From contig OZ250151.1 in the NCBI GenBank assembly GCA_965237725.1, positions 3,038,001 to 3,102,000 on the forward strand: 64,000 bases of DNA, given 5' to 3'. Source of the stretch: G965237725 sp965237725. Its GTDB lineage: Bacteria > Pseudomonadota > Gammaproteobacteria > Arenicellales > Poriferihabitantaceae. Shown in pieces: positions 50,622-59,425 of this stretch. Each line of letters starts with the position of its first letter. Positions within the stretch are counted from its first letter, which is position 1. The notes beneath the pieces were generated by a model. The model was given only the letters and a program-made list of their open reading frames with translations, was not told the origin of the DNA and did no database searches. The position numbers were made by a program, and so were the translations under genes.

Positions 50622-51113
50622 ATGAACAAACCCATTCTAAAAAACGGTTTACCGCCAGGTAAGAAACTGGCATTTGTCCAGGCCAACTGGCACCAGGAAA
50701 TCGTTGAGCAAAGCCGTATTTCATTTTTAAACAATATCAAACCTTTCGAACTATTCGAAAATGACGTTGATGTTTTTGATGTTCCCGGAAGCCTGGAAAT
50801 TCCATTGCAATGTAAAACATTGGCAAATTCAGGTTTATACAGCATAATTATCGCGGCAGGTTTAATTGTAGATGGCGGAATATATCGCCATGATTTTGTT
50901 GCTTCAACCGTGCTCGATGGCATGATGCAGGTTCAGTTGGAAAGCGAGATACCAATCCTATCCGTGGTACTCACACCCCATCACTTTAACGATCAGGTCG
51001 AGCATCAACAATTTTTCTATGAGCACTTCAAGGTCAAAGGGAAAGAAGCCGCGCTGGCCTGTCAACAAATATTGCAAAACCGGACGAAGTTAATTGAATT
51101 TTCAGCATCCTGA
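50622..51113 (+). CDS. ribH: 6,7-Dimethyl-8-ribityllumazine synthase, type II
   Basis: A 163-residue lumazine synthase, the penultimate step of riboflavin synthesis. The motifs GGIYRHDFVASTVLDGMM and LTPHHFND are of the type II (RibH2-like, Brucella-type) class, not the icosahedral type I enzyme with GETxHFD. The gene is under an FMN riboswitch and stands alone rather than in a rib operon. This suggests it may be an extra, FMN-regulated copy, while a type I ribH with the ribBA/ribE genes may exist elsewhere. The start is supported by GGGAGAATC upstream. Confidence 0.9.
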   Translation: MNKPILKNGLPPGKKLAFVQANWHQEIVEQSRISFLNNIKPFELFENDVDVFDVPGSLEIPLQCKTLANSGLYSIIIAAGLIVDGGIYRHDFVASTVLDGMMQVQLESEIPILSVVLTPHHFNDQVEHQQFFYEHFKVKGKEAALACQQILQNRTKLIEFSAS

Positions 51114-51138
51114 TTAGTAAAACATTGTGCAATCTGGA

Positions 51139-51549
51139 TCAGAAGGTTTCATCCAACATGTGATATTCAATATCTACCCATTTGTCTGATGGGAAAATCC
51201 ACATCATGCATAGGGTGGTCTTGCCATGGTTTCGCACGGCATGTTTCAAGTCGCCGGGCACAAATAGAACCGAGCCAGGTTTAACTGCGACGATCTGGTC
51301 GTCGAGCAATACTTCGCCTTCACCTTTGTAGACATAGTAAACCTCGTGCTCAGCATGAAAGTGTGGATCTAGTTTCGTTCCAGATGGTAATTCCACAATC
51401 CCAAAGGAAATGGCTCGGGTATCCGTTAATTGATTTCCGATCAGAGTTTTCCAGCGCATAACATTTTCCTTGCCTCGTTCACCGGGTATGTAATCCCAGT
51501 CATAGTCGTCGAGATGCCTCGCAAGGGCTGGCGGTGATGAATCAGTCAT
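51139..51549 (-). CDS. Cupin-domain protein
   Basis: A 136-residue single cupin. Metal ligands are visible in HFHAEHEVYYV (H-x-H...E) and the second motif GDLKHAVRNHG. The N-terminal PPALARHLDDYDWDYIPG precedes the barrel. Such small cupins store or sense small molecules or act as isomerases or dioxygenases; the substrate is unknown. It converges on the lumazine-synthase gene (26 bp gap) and lies 108 bp downstream of the phosphatase gene on the same strand. Confidence 0.8.
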   Translation of the reverse strand: MTDSSPPALARHLDDYDWDYIPGERGKENVMRWKTLIGNQLTDTRAISFGIVELPSGTKLDPHFHAEHEVYYVYKGEGEVLLDDQIVAVKPGSVLFVPGDLKHAVRNHGKTTLCMMWIFPSDKWVDIEYHMLDETF

Positions 51550-51656
51550 GGTTTGTTGTCTATTATGAAATCGATAAGATTGTATTCATAAACTGGAATT
51601 AGTAATTGTTCCAGGTTGCACAAGTTAAGAATAAAAAATTTTGGTTCCAACCGCAT

Positions 51657-52400
51657 CTACCAAGTTATTAATTCTGTCGTTAAATGATCAATTCGATTCA
51701 GATAAACCACATTGTTGCTGCCGTTTTTTAAATCGATTCGCGATATTGACGTATTATGAAATACCCAGTTTGCTACCCAGTCATTTTCATAATTGGTGGT
51801 ATTTCTTTGTATCCCCATCAATTCATTTATACACTGATCTATAAAATCACCGTGGACAATCAGAGCCACACAGTCTTCGGTGTGTTCATGCCAATCCCGT
51901 ATTCTTTTCATCGAAATTTTTGTTCGCAGTACAAATTCGTCTTCGGTTTCGACCGGGCGATTCCACCAGCCTTCAGGATTTATGGATTCAGGCAACGCAA
52001 TTTCCGGGAATCGGGATTCGAAATATTCTCGATTGTTACCCGGCAGTCCAATTTTATTTCCCTGTTCATCGAATTCAAATACACCTTCTTTTTCAAAAAG
52101 ATCCTCAAGGGCGCTAACCGATAGTTGGCATGTTTTTGCCAGATAATCGGCAGTCAACATTGATCGAATCATCAGGCTACAATAAATATGGGTTAAGCCA
52201 AAATCTGTTTTGCCATTGCCGTCAAAAGGATGTTGTCGGGGTTCTGCCCGGGGATCGGTAAAATGCTGTGCCAGCTTTTCACATTGTTTGTGCCCGGTTT
52301 CAGTGATTTCAGGATCTGGGCTGCGCCCCATCCTTTCTTCGGTCCCGAAGTACAGAGCGTTGTTAGCCGATTCGGCGTGACGGACTAAATATAATTTCAT
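51657..52400 (-). CDS. Histidine phosphatase family protein
   Basis: A 247-residue protein from the ATG at 52400, which begins MKLYLVRHAES; the upstream ATG at 52436 would add 12 residues of doubtful origin. The RHAES motif (catalytic phospho-His about 8) and the later VALIVHGDFI with the second His mark the phosphoglycerate-mutase-like histidine phosphatase superfamily. Members remove phosphate from small metabolites or phosphoproteins. No clear substrate or partner. Upstream of it lies a divergent oxygenase gene. Confidence 0.85.
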   Translation of the reverse strand: MKLYLVRHAESANNALYFGTEERMGRSPDPEITETGHKQCEKLAQHFTDPRAEPRQHPFDGNGKTDFGLTHIYCSLMIRSMLTADYLAKTCQLSVSALEDLFEKEGVFEFDEQGNKIGLPGNNREYFESRFPEIALPESINPEGWWNRPVETEDEFVLRTKISMKRIRDWHEHTEDCVALIVHGDFIDQCINELMGIQRNTTNYENDWVANWVFHNTSISRIDLKNGSNNVVYLNRIDHLTTELITW

Positions 52401-52516
52401 AATTAAGCTGGCTCCAGTGTTAGCATCGCTGATCAATGTGTAATTTTTTGTTTGTCAATTAGACAGCCGAGTTATAAAATCTGCAAGCAAATTAAACTCT
52501 TCGCCTGAGGTGTCCA

Positions 52517-53515
52517 ATGCTAACATCTGCACCCGAGTTTCCCCGTGAATTGCCAGAAGGATATTTCTGTATCGAAGACGGCATTACCTATGATCCAGAA
52601 ATTCATCTCGAGCTGGAGTTGCCCGATAAGATTTGGTCTCTGGAAGAATTTGGATATGAACAATCGGTTATAGACAGCTGCGCCTCTGCGGTTGCGGTGA
52701 CGTCACCTTTTAGGCTGTTATCCGACAAAGGGGTTAGAGATTTGCATCACATTGCAAGCGGCTTAAAAACCAAACGTTCGGATAATCCAGGATCTAGCCG
52801 GGTTCCCAGCTTTTTAGCCGGTGGTGTTTATCGCTCGCAATTTTTGAGAGATCTGTGTGCCTGTCCTGTGATCCTCGAACATATGTCAAAAATTGCTGGC
52901 ACTCCCCTGGCGCCTCATTCCATGCCCTCCCAGCAGGTTTATATCAACTATGCCCCTGACGATATCAGCAAGGCAGTTGACACCTGGCATTATGATGGTA
53001 TTGGATTTGATTATGTCATCATGGTTAGTGATCCTGTGGGGATGAAAGGCGGAAATTTCGAATATTTTCGCGGCACCAAATTTGAAATTGCTGAGATGTT
53101 TGATTTGCAAGTGCATCAGGTTCGTTACGGCATCTCCGAAGAGCTGGCTGAGGAAAGGGTAATCAAAACCCACTTCCCGGCTGCGGGCTATGCTATTTTT
53201 CAACAGGGTAATATGGTGGTTCATCGTGCAGCGAGATTACTCGAGCCTGCGGATCGAATAACCATGATTCCCGGCCTCGTATCCAACAATGTATCGTTCC
53301 CTGACCCAACCTCAAAGCACGACATGCCCCGATACGGCGAGCCCGGAATTGTTACAGAGCTTGCTAGACACAGTGCGTGGCTGGCCCAGGGAAAATTGCA
53401 GGGCCTAATTGATAATTTGCCCTTTACCGATGATTTCGACCAGGTACAAAATGAATTAAAAAAAGCGATTTCCGACGTCACCGATACTATTGCTCTGGCG
53501 CAAAAGCCAGAATGA
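52517..53515 (+). CDS. Fe(II)/2-oxoglutarate oxygenase-like protein (PhyH-related)
   Basis: A 332-residue protein with the double-stranded beta-helix pattern of 2OG oxygenases: DTWHYDGIGFD (His about 158, Asp 160), an inner strand GGNFEYFRG, and GNMVVHRAAR (His about 236, Arg about 240). Motif spacing is compatible with PhyH/EctD-like or 2OG-FeII_Oxy families but the N-terminal 60 residues are unusual. It is flanked by a histidine phosphatase (divergent) and a convergent EctD-like oxygenase. Substrate unknown. Confidence 0.65.
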   Translation: MLTSAPEFPRELPEGYFCIEDGITYDPEIHLELELPDKIWSLEEFGYEQSVIDSCASAVAVTSPFRLLSDKGVRDLHHIASGLKTKRSDNPGSSRVPSFLAGGVYRSQFLRDLCACPVILEHMSKIAGTPLAPHSMPSQQVYINYAPDDISKAVDTWHYDGIGFDYVIMVSDPVGMKGGNFEYFRGTKFEIAEMFDLQVHQVRYGISEELAEERVIKTHFPAAGYAIFQQGNMVVHRAARLLEPADRITMIPGLVSNNVSFPDPTSKHDMPRYGEPGIVTELARHSAWLAQGKLQGLIDNLPFTDDFDQVQNELKKAISDVTDTIALAQKPE

Positions 53516-53540
53516 ATGTTTAAGAGTAGCTAGTTAATGC

Positions 53541-54314
53541 TTATAAATTAAACAGGCAGTTATCTTTTCCCACAATTATCGGTGAAAGATCTTTGTGATG
53601 CTTATAGTCGGGCCGGTTTGTTTTTGTGTAGGCATTCGAAACCGGATTCACAATCAGGGAAAAAATAGATCGGTCCCAGGGTGAGATATTGTTTCCCGAA
53701 GCATGGAGTAGGGTGTCATGAAAAATCAATGCGGTGCCTTTTTTTCCAGTGGCGGAGATTATTCCATTTTGATTTGCCAAATCAGTAACAATACCATTAT
53801 CAACAATCCACAATGGATAACTGGTTGATTTGTCATCAAGCCAGGCCTGATCGATACCTTGTTTATGTGATCCCGGAATAAAATACAGCGGACCATTAAA
53901 TTCGGAAACGTCGTCCAGGAAAATATGTAAATTCAAGGCCAGAGGCTGGTCCACACCGTCTTCGCGATGATGGGTGGCAAAGTCGTAATGCCATTGCCAG
54001 TGCTCCCCGGTAAATGCAGCTTTAACATTGACCTTGACCTGTTGAATATAAATTGGCTCAATTAGTATCTGGTGCGCAGGCGCAATCAGTCGTGGGTGCC
54101 GCACCAGAGCAGAAAACAAATCATCACGAAGGTGCAGGCCCATGGAAGTGCGTACGATACCCGATGATTTCTCTATGATATTTCCAGGGTGGCCATCGCT
54201 AAACAATGCCGGTAATCTCGATTGAATCAGAGCGACTTCATCAACTGAGAACAAGTCGGGCAATACCAGAAACCCCTGGTCATCGAGTTGAGTCAGTTGT
54301 TCAGGCCTTAACAT
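53541..54314 (-). CDS. PhyH-family dioxygenase, EctD/proline-4-hydroxylase-like
   Basis: A 257-residue Fe(II)/2OG oxygenase. The iron site is WQWHYDFATHHREDG (His about 109, Asp 111) and a distal His in HDTLLHASGNNISPWDR. The DFAT..REDG, NLHIFLDDVSEFNGPLYFIPGSH and NISPW segments are characteristic, from memory, of the clade with ectoine hydroxylase EctD and L-proline 4-hydroxylases. A proline- or ectoine-type substrate is therefore plausible. It is 50 bp downstream of the proline iminopeptidase gene on the same strand, which supports a proline link. No ectoine genes are present in the window. Confidence 0.78.
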   Translation of the reverse strand: MLRPEQLTQLDDQGFLVLPDLFSVDEVALIQSRLPALFSDGHPGNIIEKSSGIVRTSMGLHLRDDLFSALVRHPRLIAPAHQILIEPIYIQQVKVNVKAAFTGEHWQWHYDFATHHREDGVDQPLALNLHIFLDDVSEFNGPLYFIPGSHKQGIDQAWLDDKSTSYPLWIVDNGIVTDLANQNGIISATGKKGTALIFHDTLLHASGNNISPWDRSIFSLIVNPVSNAYTKTNRPDYKHHKDLSPIIVGKDNCLFNL

Positions 54315-54364
54315 GTTTTAATGGGCATATTTAATCAAACTTTTTCAACGGGATGCAGACTGAT

Positions 54365-55318
54365 TCAATGGCCAAATTTATCCGTTGCCCGAACCAGTGC
54401 GTCAGCGATGCCGGGTTCATTGAAAGCATGACCGGCGTCGGGGATAATTATAAATTCAGCATCGGGTAGGGCATTGTGCAGATCCCAGGCGGTTACTACT
54501 GGAGTGCAAACGTCGTAGCGTCCCTGAATGATGACCGTTGGAATGTCTTTTAATACTGGCGCATTATCGATTAACCAGTTGTCGGTTTCTAAAAATCCTT
54601 TATTGATAAAGTAGTGGCATTCGATTCGGGCAAATGCAATGGCAAATTTCTCACTGCCAAAATGGGCGATCTGCTCCGGGCGCTGGATCAGATTAATGGT
54701 GCTGCCTTCCCACATGCTCCAGGCTTTTGCGGCTTGGAGTTGCGCTTTCTTGTCATCACCGGTCAGTCGCCGGTAATAAGCATCCACCAGGTCGTGTTGT
54801 TCAGATTCGGGGATGGGTTGCAAAAATTTTTGCCACTCCGCGGGAAAAATCCTCGACGCACCGCCCTGATAGTACCAGTCTATTTCGGCCTTTCTCAAAC
54901 CAAAAATACCGCGTAGTACCAGTTCACTTACTTTATCCGGATGGGTTTCTGCATAAGCCAGGGCCAGTGTACTGCCCCAGGAGCCGCCACAAACCTGCCA
55001 GCGATCAATTTTCAGATGTAGTCGCAAGCTTTCCATGTCATTAACCAGGTCCCAGGTTGTATTGTTCTCGAGAGACGCAAAAGGTGTACTTCGACCACAT
55101 CCTCGTTGATCGAATAAAATAACATGATATTTCTCATGGTCAAATACCTGGCGCTGCAGTGAATTGCTACCACCGCCGGGACCGCCGTGAAGGTAAACCG
55201 TTGGTTTGCCCTTGGGATTACCGCTTTGTTCAAAGTAGATCTTATGGCCATGGGAAACATCGAGCATTCCAGTATGGAAAGGCTCAATTTTGGGGTAAAA
55301 GGTTCGAAGGTCAGTCAT
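54365..55318 (-). CDS. pip: Proline iminopeptidase
   Basis: A 317-residue alpha/beta hydrolase of the S33 family that removes N-terminal proline (and often hydroxyproline) from peptides. The oxyanion motif HGGPGGG is at about 44-50, the nucleophile Ser (about 113) lies in CGGSWGSTLALAYA, and the catalytic Asp and His are in GRYDVCTPV and DAGHAFNEPG. Length and motifs match cytoplasmic Pip closely. Its partner at 53541 is an EctD/proline-hydroxylase-like oxygenase, and the hydroxyproline operon is in the same window. Confidence 0.93.
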   Translation of the reverse strand: MTDLRTFYPKIEPFHTGMLDVSHGHKIYFEQSGNPKGKPTVYLHGGPGGGSNSLQRQVFDHEKYHVILFDQRGCGRSTPFASLENNTTWDLVNDMESLRLHLKIDRWQVCGGSWGSTLALAYAETHPDKVSELVLRGIFGLRKAEIDWYYQGGASRIFPAEWQKFLQPIPESEQHDLVDAYYRRLTGDDKKAQLQAAKAWSMWEGSTINLIQRPEQIAHFGSEKFAIAFARIECHYFINKGFLETDNWLIDNAPVLKDIPTVIIQGRYDVCTPVVTAWDLHNALPDAEFIIIPDAGHAFNEPGIADALVRATDKFGH

Positions 55319-55482
55319 TCAAGTCAATTGTTATGGGCTTTCATTCAAGTTTCAGCGCAGATTGTATATAAGTTGCCAACAACGCGATAGGCATACACAC
55401 CATGGTATTTCGGATTGAGATCGGAGTAGAATCCGAATCATCTATCTAATTTTATCTGTCCAGGCATTGCTCAGCGACGATT

Positions 55483-56274
55483 ATGAACATCGAAATTCTT
55501 AAAACTGAATACCAAACAAATGGATTTGTGTCCTCGGTAGATGTTATCGATTCCAAAACCGCATTGGCGCACAGACAGGTGATGGAATCTGCAGAAGCCA
55601 AAGTTGGATTGTTGCACTATAAACCAAAAATCCACACCATTTTGAAATCGCCATTTGAACTTGCTACAGATCCAAAGATTCTTGATTTTGTGGAATGCTT
55701 GATCGGCCCAAATATTTTGCTTTACAACATTACCTATATCGTTAAGGAGCCTCACACAACATCCCATGTCAGCTGGCATCAGGATTTAACATACTGGGGA
55801 CTCAATTGTGATGATCAGGTTTCCATGTGGCTGGCACTTTCCCCGGCTACTCGGGAAAGTGGATGTATGCGCATGTTGCCGGGCAGTCACCTAGGGGGCC
55901 AAAAACAGCATACTCTGACCGATGATGAAAACAATGTGCTTTACAGCGGACAAACCGTTACCGATGTTGCAGAAGATGAATCGGTGATGTGTAAATTGCG
56001 TCCCGGTCAGGGGTCGTTTCATCACGGCTGGACCCTGCACGCGTCAATGCCCAATTGCAGTGATGATCGTCGTATTGGCTTGAATGTTCAGTATCTGGCA
56101 ACCCACGTCAGGCAAACCAAGGATGATGGCGATAGTGCCATCCTTGTACGCGGCGAAGATACTTACAATCACTTCGCCCCAGAAGTGCTTCCGGAATACG
56201 ACCTGGCTCCAGAGGCTATTGCACAACAGGAGATGCTCGAGCAACGCTATATTACGATTTCAGAAGGAAAATAA
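55483..56274 (+). CDS. Phytanoyl-CoA dioxygenase (PhyH) family protein
   Basis: A 263-residue Fe(II)/2OG oxygenase with SWHQDLTYWGLNCDD (His about 99, Asp 101), a GCMRMLPGSH segment, and TLHASMPNCSDDRRIGLNVQYL with the distal His and cosubstrate Arg. It lies divergent from pip across 164 bp and only 5 bp before a GST gene, so it is co-transcribed with that gene. The substrate is unknown; it is the eighth such oxygenase in the window. Confidence 0.87.
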   Translation: MNIEILKTEYQTNGFVSSVDVIDSKTALAHRQVMESAEAKVGLLHYKPKIHTILKSPFELATDPKILDFVECLIGPNILLYNITYIVKEPHTTSHVSWHQDLTYWGLNCDDQVSMWLALSPATRESGCMRMLPGSHLGGQKQHTLTDDENNVLYSGQTVTDVAEDESVMCKLRPGQGSFHHGWTLHASMPNCSDDRRIGLNVQYLATHVRQTKDDGDSAILVRGEDTYNHFAPEVLPEYDLAPEAIAQQEMLEQRYITISEGK

Positions 56275-56279
56275 AACGA

Positions 56280-56909
56280 ATGAATTCAAATCAGTTACCC
56301 ATATTGTATGCCAACGATACATGTCCTTATGTGTTACGTGCGCGCATGGCTTTGGACTATGCGGGTATCGATGTGAAACATCGAGAAATTGACTTTGATA
56401 ACAAGCCACCTTCAATGATTAAAGCCTCGCCCAAGGCTACAACACCCACCCTGGTGTTTGATGATGGCCGGGTTATTGATGAAAGCTGGGATATTATCAA
56501 GTGGGCCATGGGTGAATATGATCCGGACAACTGGGTGGGGGAAAATAATTTCGCCCTGAAAAAATCCGAGGACCTGGTGGCGTTAAATGATGGAGATTTT
56601 GGCGATTATTCTTATTATTATCGTTATGCAAAGGATTATCCTGATCGTTCTCAAATCAAAGATCGTCAGGACGCGGAGTCTTTTCTTAATCTGCTGGAAG
56701 CGAGTTTAAGTAATCAGGACTATTTATGCGGCAATGAAATGAGCGTGGCGGATATTGCAATTTTCCCTTTTATCCAGCAACACTCAACCGTAGAGCCGCA
56801 ATGGTTCGCCGAGTCCCATGGGTCACTCAGAAACTGGCTGGATAGAATTCTGGCGTCGAGATTGTACAAATCGGTAGATGTTGAACATGAGATATGGAAG
56901 TTTAATTAG
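56280..56909 (+). CDS. Glutathione S-transferase-like protein with CPxV motif
   Basis: A 209-residue GST-family protein. The N-terminal domain begins LPILYANDTCPYVLRARMAL, with a CPYV motif where glutaredoxins and some GSTs have the active Cys; the glutathione-binding ES is in VIDESWDIIKWAM. The helical C-terminal domain has SVADIAIFPFI. It starts 5 bp after the PhyH gene and 50 bp before the methylglycine dehydrogenase-like gene. Its role with them is unknown. Confidence 0.82.
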   Translation: MNSNQLPILYANDTCPYVLRARMALDYAGIDVKHREIDFDNKPPSMIKASPKATTPTLVFDDGRVIDESWDIIKWAMGEYDPDNWVGENNFALKKSEDLVALNDGDFGDYSYYYRYAKDYPDRSQIKDRQDAESFLNLLEASLSNQDYLCGNEMSVADIAIFPFIQQHSTVEPQWFAESHGSLRNWLDRILASRLYKSVDVEHEIWKFN

Positions 56910-56959
56910 CGTCAGAGGCAACTTTTCATCTCTGGCAAATAGGCTATTCATTTTTATAT

Positions 56960-59401
56960 ATGAAATCTCATGCGCGGGTTGTGGTCATCGGTGGTGGTAT
57001 TGGTGGATGCTCCACCCTTTACCATCTGGTTCAGGAAGGCTGGACCGATGTCGTTCTGGTAGAACGCGATGAATTAACCTCGGGGACAACCTGGCATTCC
57101 GCGGCTCAATGTCCCAATGTGGCACCCAATCAACTGCTGGTTGGTTTGCGAAGTTATACCATCGCGCTTTACAAGGAACTCGCAGAGGATCCCGACTATC
57201 CGATAAATTATCATCATGCGGTGGGCGGCATGCGTCTGATTCAAGATCAGGCTCAAATGGATGCCTGTCTCCACGTTATATCCCTGGCCAAGTGCATGAG
57301 CGTAGATTTCGAAATTATTTCCCCGCAACAGGCCAAACAACACAATCCACTGCTAAACACTGACGGAATCATCGGAGCGCTATGGGACCCGCTGGACGGC
57401 GATATCGATCCGGCGCAATTGTGCCAGGCATTGGCGCGACGCTGCCGTAATGCCGGCGCGCAGATTTACCGACACAATCCGGTGATCGGGCTGACCCACA
57501 AACCCAATAAGGAATGGATCGTCCATACCCAAAACGGCGATATCACATGTGAATATATTGTTAATGCTTGCGGATATCGGGTCAATGAAATTGGCAAGAT
57601 GATCGACGTTGAGTATCCGGTGGTTTCCATGGAACACATGTACTTTGTCACCGAAGCCATTGCCGAGCTTGAAAGCCTGGAAGCGCGCGTTGCCATGGTC
57701 AGGTGTCCGGTAGATACGTTTTATATGCGCCAGGAAAAAAACGGTTTACTGGTTGGCGTATACGAATACGACTGCAAGACATTTGGTCTGGATGGTATCG
57801 ATCCCAGTTTCACTAATGCATTGTGCCCAGATGATCTGGATCGCTGCTTGCCGAAACTCGAAGCGGTGTTCAAACGCTTGCCTTGCTTGAAAGAGGTGGG
57901 AATTCAATCTGTAATCAATGGCCCCATCACCTATGCAGCAGATGCCGGGCCATTAATTGGAAAATTGCCCGGTGTCGCCAATGCCTATTCCATGAATGGA
58001 CTGCGGGTGGGAATCGGAGAAGGGGGTGGATATGGAAAAATGCTGGCACAGATTATGGTTCACGGTGAAGCCCAATGGGACATCTGGCAATTTGATCCGC
58101 GGCGCATAACCGCCCATGCCAACCAGGAATACACCGCATTAAAAGCCATCGAAGATTACCAGCACGAATTTCAATGGCATAAACCCCATGAGCATCGCAG
58201 CGCCGGGCGACCTGCAAAAACCACGCCGCTATACGAGTTGCTGAAAGATCAGGGCGCAGAATTCACCGTGGTTAATGGCTGGGAGCGGGTGGCATATTTT
58301 AAACCCGAACCAGGTTTCATTGAGGATCATAGTTTTCGAATTCCAAACTGGCAGGATGTGGTTGCTGGGGAAGTGAAAGGGTTAACCAATGGTGTGGGAA
58401 TGTTTGAGCTGTGCGGATTTAATCGATATGAGATAACCGGGGCGGGTTGCGCTGAATGGTTAGCTGGTCTGACTTGTAGCCGTATGCCTAAAGATCCGGG
58501 GAAAATTGGCCTCGCCTATTTTCTAACCGAAAAAGGTAATGTCTTAATCGACGCCAGCCTGGCCATGATTGCAACCGACCATTTCTGGTACGGGTCAGCG
58601 GCAGCGGCAGAATACCATGATCGTGACTGGTTGCTCGAACACTTGCCTGGCGATAATGACGGAGACAGCGGGATAAAAATCCAGAGCCTGACCAATGATA
58701 TCACCGCGTTGGTGGTGGCTGGACCAAATTCACGGAAGCTACTTGAAACCGTATCCCCCCGCATCAACTGGTCCCGGGAAGCCTTTCCATGGATGTCGGT
58801 GCAATCCTGTTTTATCGGCCATACACAATGTATGGCTATGAAGGTTAGTTTTTCAGGTGAACTTGCCTGGGAGTTGCATATCCCTAACCAGCAGCTGCTT
58901 GCTGCCTACACAGCCCTTAGGGTCGCAGGCGACGCGGACAAATCTTTGGGGCTGACCCAGTTTGGTAATTATGCGGTGGAATCCATGCGCCTGGAAAAAG
59001 GCTATGCTCACTGGAAGTCTGATTTAATCACCGAATTTAATCCGATGGAAAGCGGTCTGGAGCGATTTGTAGATATGGACAAAACGTTTGTGGGTGAGAC
59101 GGGGCTGCAAGCGCAGTTGAATTTGGGGTTAAAAAAGAAACGGGTGTTATTACAGATTGAAAGTAACAAGGTTGTTCCTCAACCCCAGGATGCGGTGATG
59201 GTTGATAACCAGGTCATTGGGACTATTACATCCGCAGCGTGGGGACACCGGGTTAACAAAAACCTGGCTATGGCATTTATTGACCCGGAATTGTCCGAAC
59301 CAGGCAGTCAGCTAAAGGTATTAATTCTCGGTGACCTGATAGACGCTATGGTTTGCGAGCCCTGTTTATACGATCCTGAAAATCGAATTGTGCGTAATTA
59401 G
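56960..59401 (+). CDS. Dimethylglycine/sarcosine dehydrogenase-like flavoprotein with GcvT domain
   Basis: An 813-residue fusion of the DMGDH/SarDH type. The N-terminal DAO domain has VVVIGGGIGGCSTLYHLVQ; the GTTWHSAAQ motif carries the His (about 46) that covalently binds FAD in relatives. A middle FAO_M-like region covers about 375-430. The C-terminal half is a GcvT-like tetrahydrofolate domain (e.g. LTNGVGMFELCGFNRYEI and AVESMRLEKGYAHWKSDL) that would capture the released C1 unit. Such enzymes N-demethylate dimethylglycine, sarcosine or other N-methyl amino acids. It is the best candidate in the window for the later demethylation steps. Confidence 0.88.
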   Translation: MKSHARVVVIGGGIGGCSTLYHLVQEGWTDVVLVERDELTSGTTWHSAAQCPNVAPNQLLVGLRSYTIALYKELAEDPDYPINYHHAVGGMRLIQDQAQMDACLHVISLAKCMSVDFEIISPQQAKQHNPLLNTDGIIGALWDPLDGDIDPAQLCQALARRCRNAGAQIYRHNPVIGLTHKPNKEWIVHTQNGDITCEYIVNACGYRVNEIGKMIDVEYPVVSMEHMYFVTEAIAELESLEARVAMVRCPVDTFYMRQEKNGLLVGVYEYDCKTFGLDGIDPSFTNALCPDDLDRCLPKLEAVFKRLPCLKEVGIQSVINGPITYAADAGPLIGKLPGVANAYSMNGLRVGIGEGGGYGKMLAQIMVHGEAQWDIWQFDPRRITAHANQEYTALKAIEDYQHEFQWHKPHEHRSAGRPAKTTPLYELLKDQGAEFTVVNGWERVAYFKPEPGFIEDHSFRIPNWQDVVAGEVKGLTNGVGMFELCGFNRYEITGAGCAEWLAGLTCSRMPKDPGKIGLAYFLTEKGNVLIDASLAMIATDHFWYGSAAAAEYHDRDWLLEHLPGDNDGDSGIKIQSLTNDITALVVAGPNSRKLLETVSPRINWSREAFPWMSVQSCFIGHTQCMAMKVSFSGELAWELHIPNQQLLAAYTALRVAGDADKSLGLTQFGNYAVESMRLEKGYAHWKSDLITEFNPMESGLERFVDMDKTFVGETGLQAQLNLGLKKKRVLLQIESNKVVPQPQDAVMVDNQVIGTITSAAWGHRVNKNLAMAFIDPELSEPGSQLKVLILGDLIDAMVCEPCLYDPENRIVRN

Positions 59402-59425
59402 CCAGATCGAAAATTAGACCTGAAA

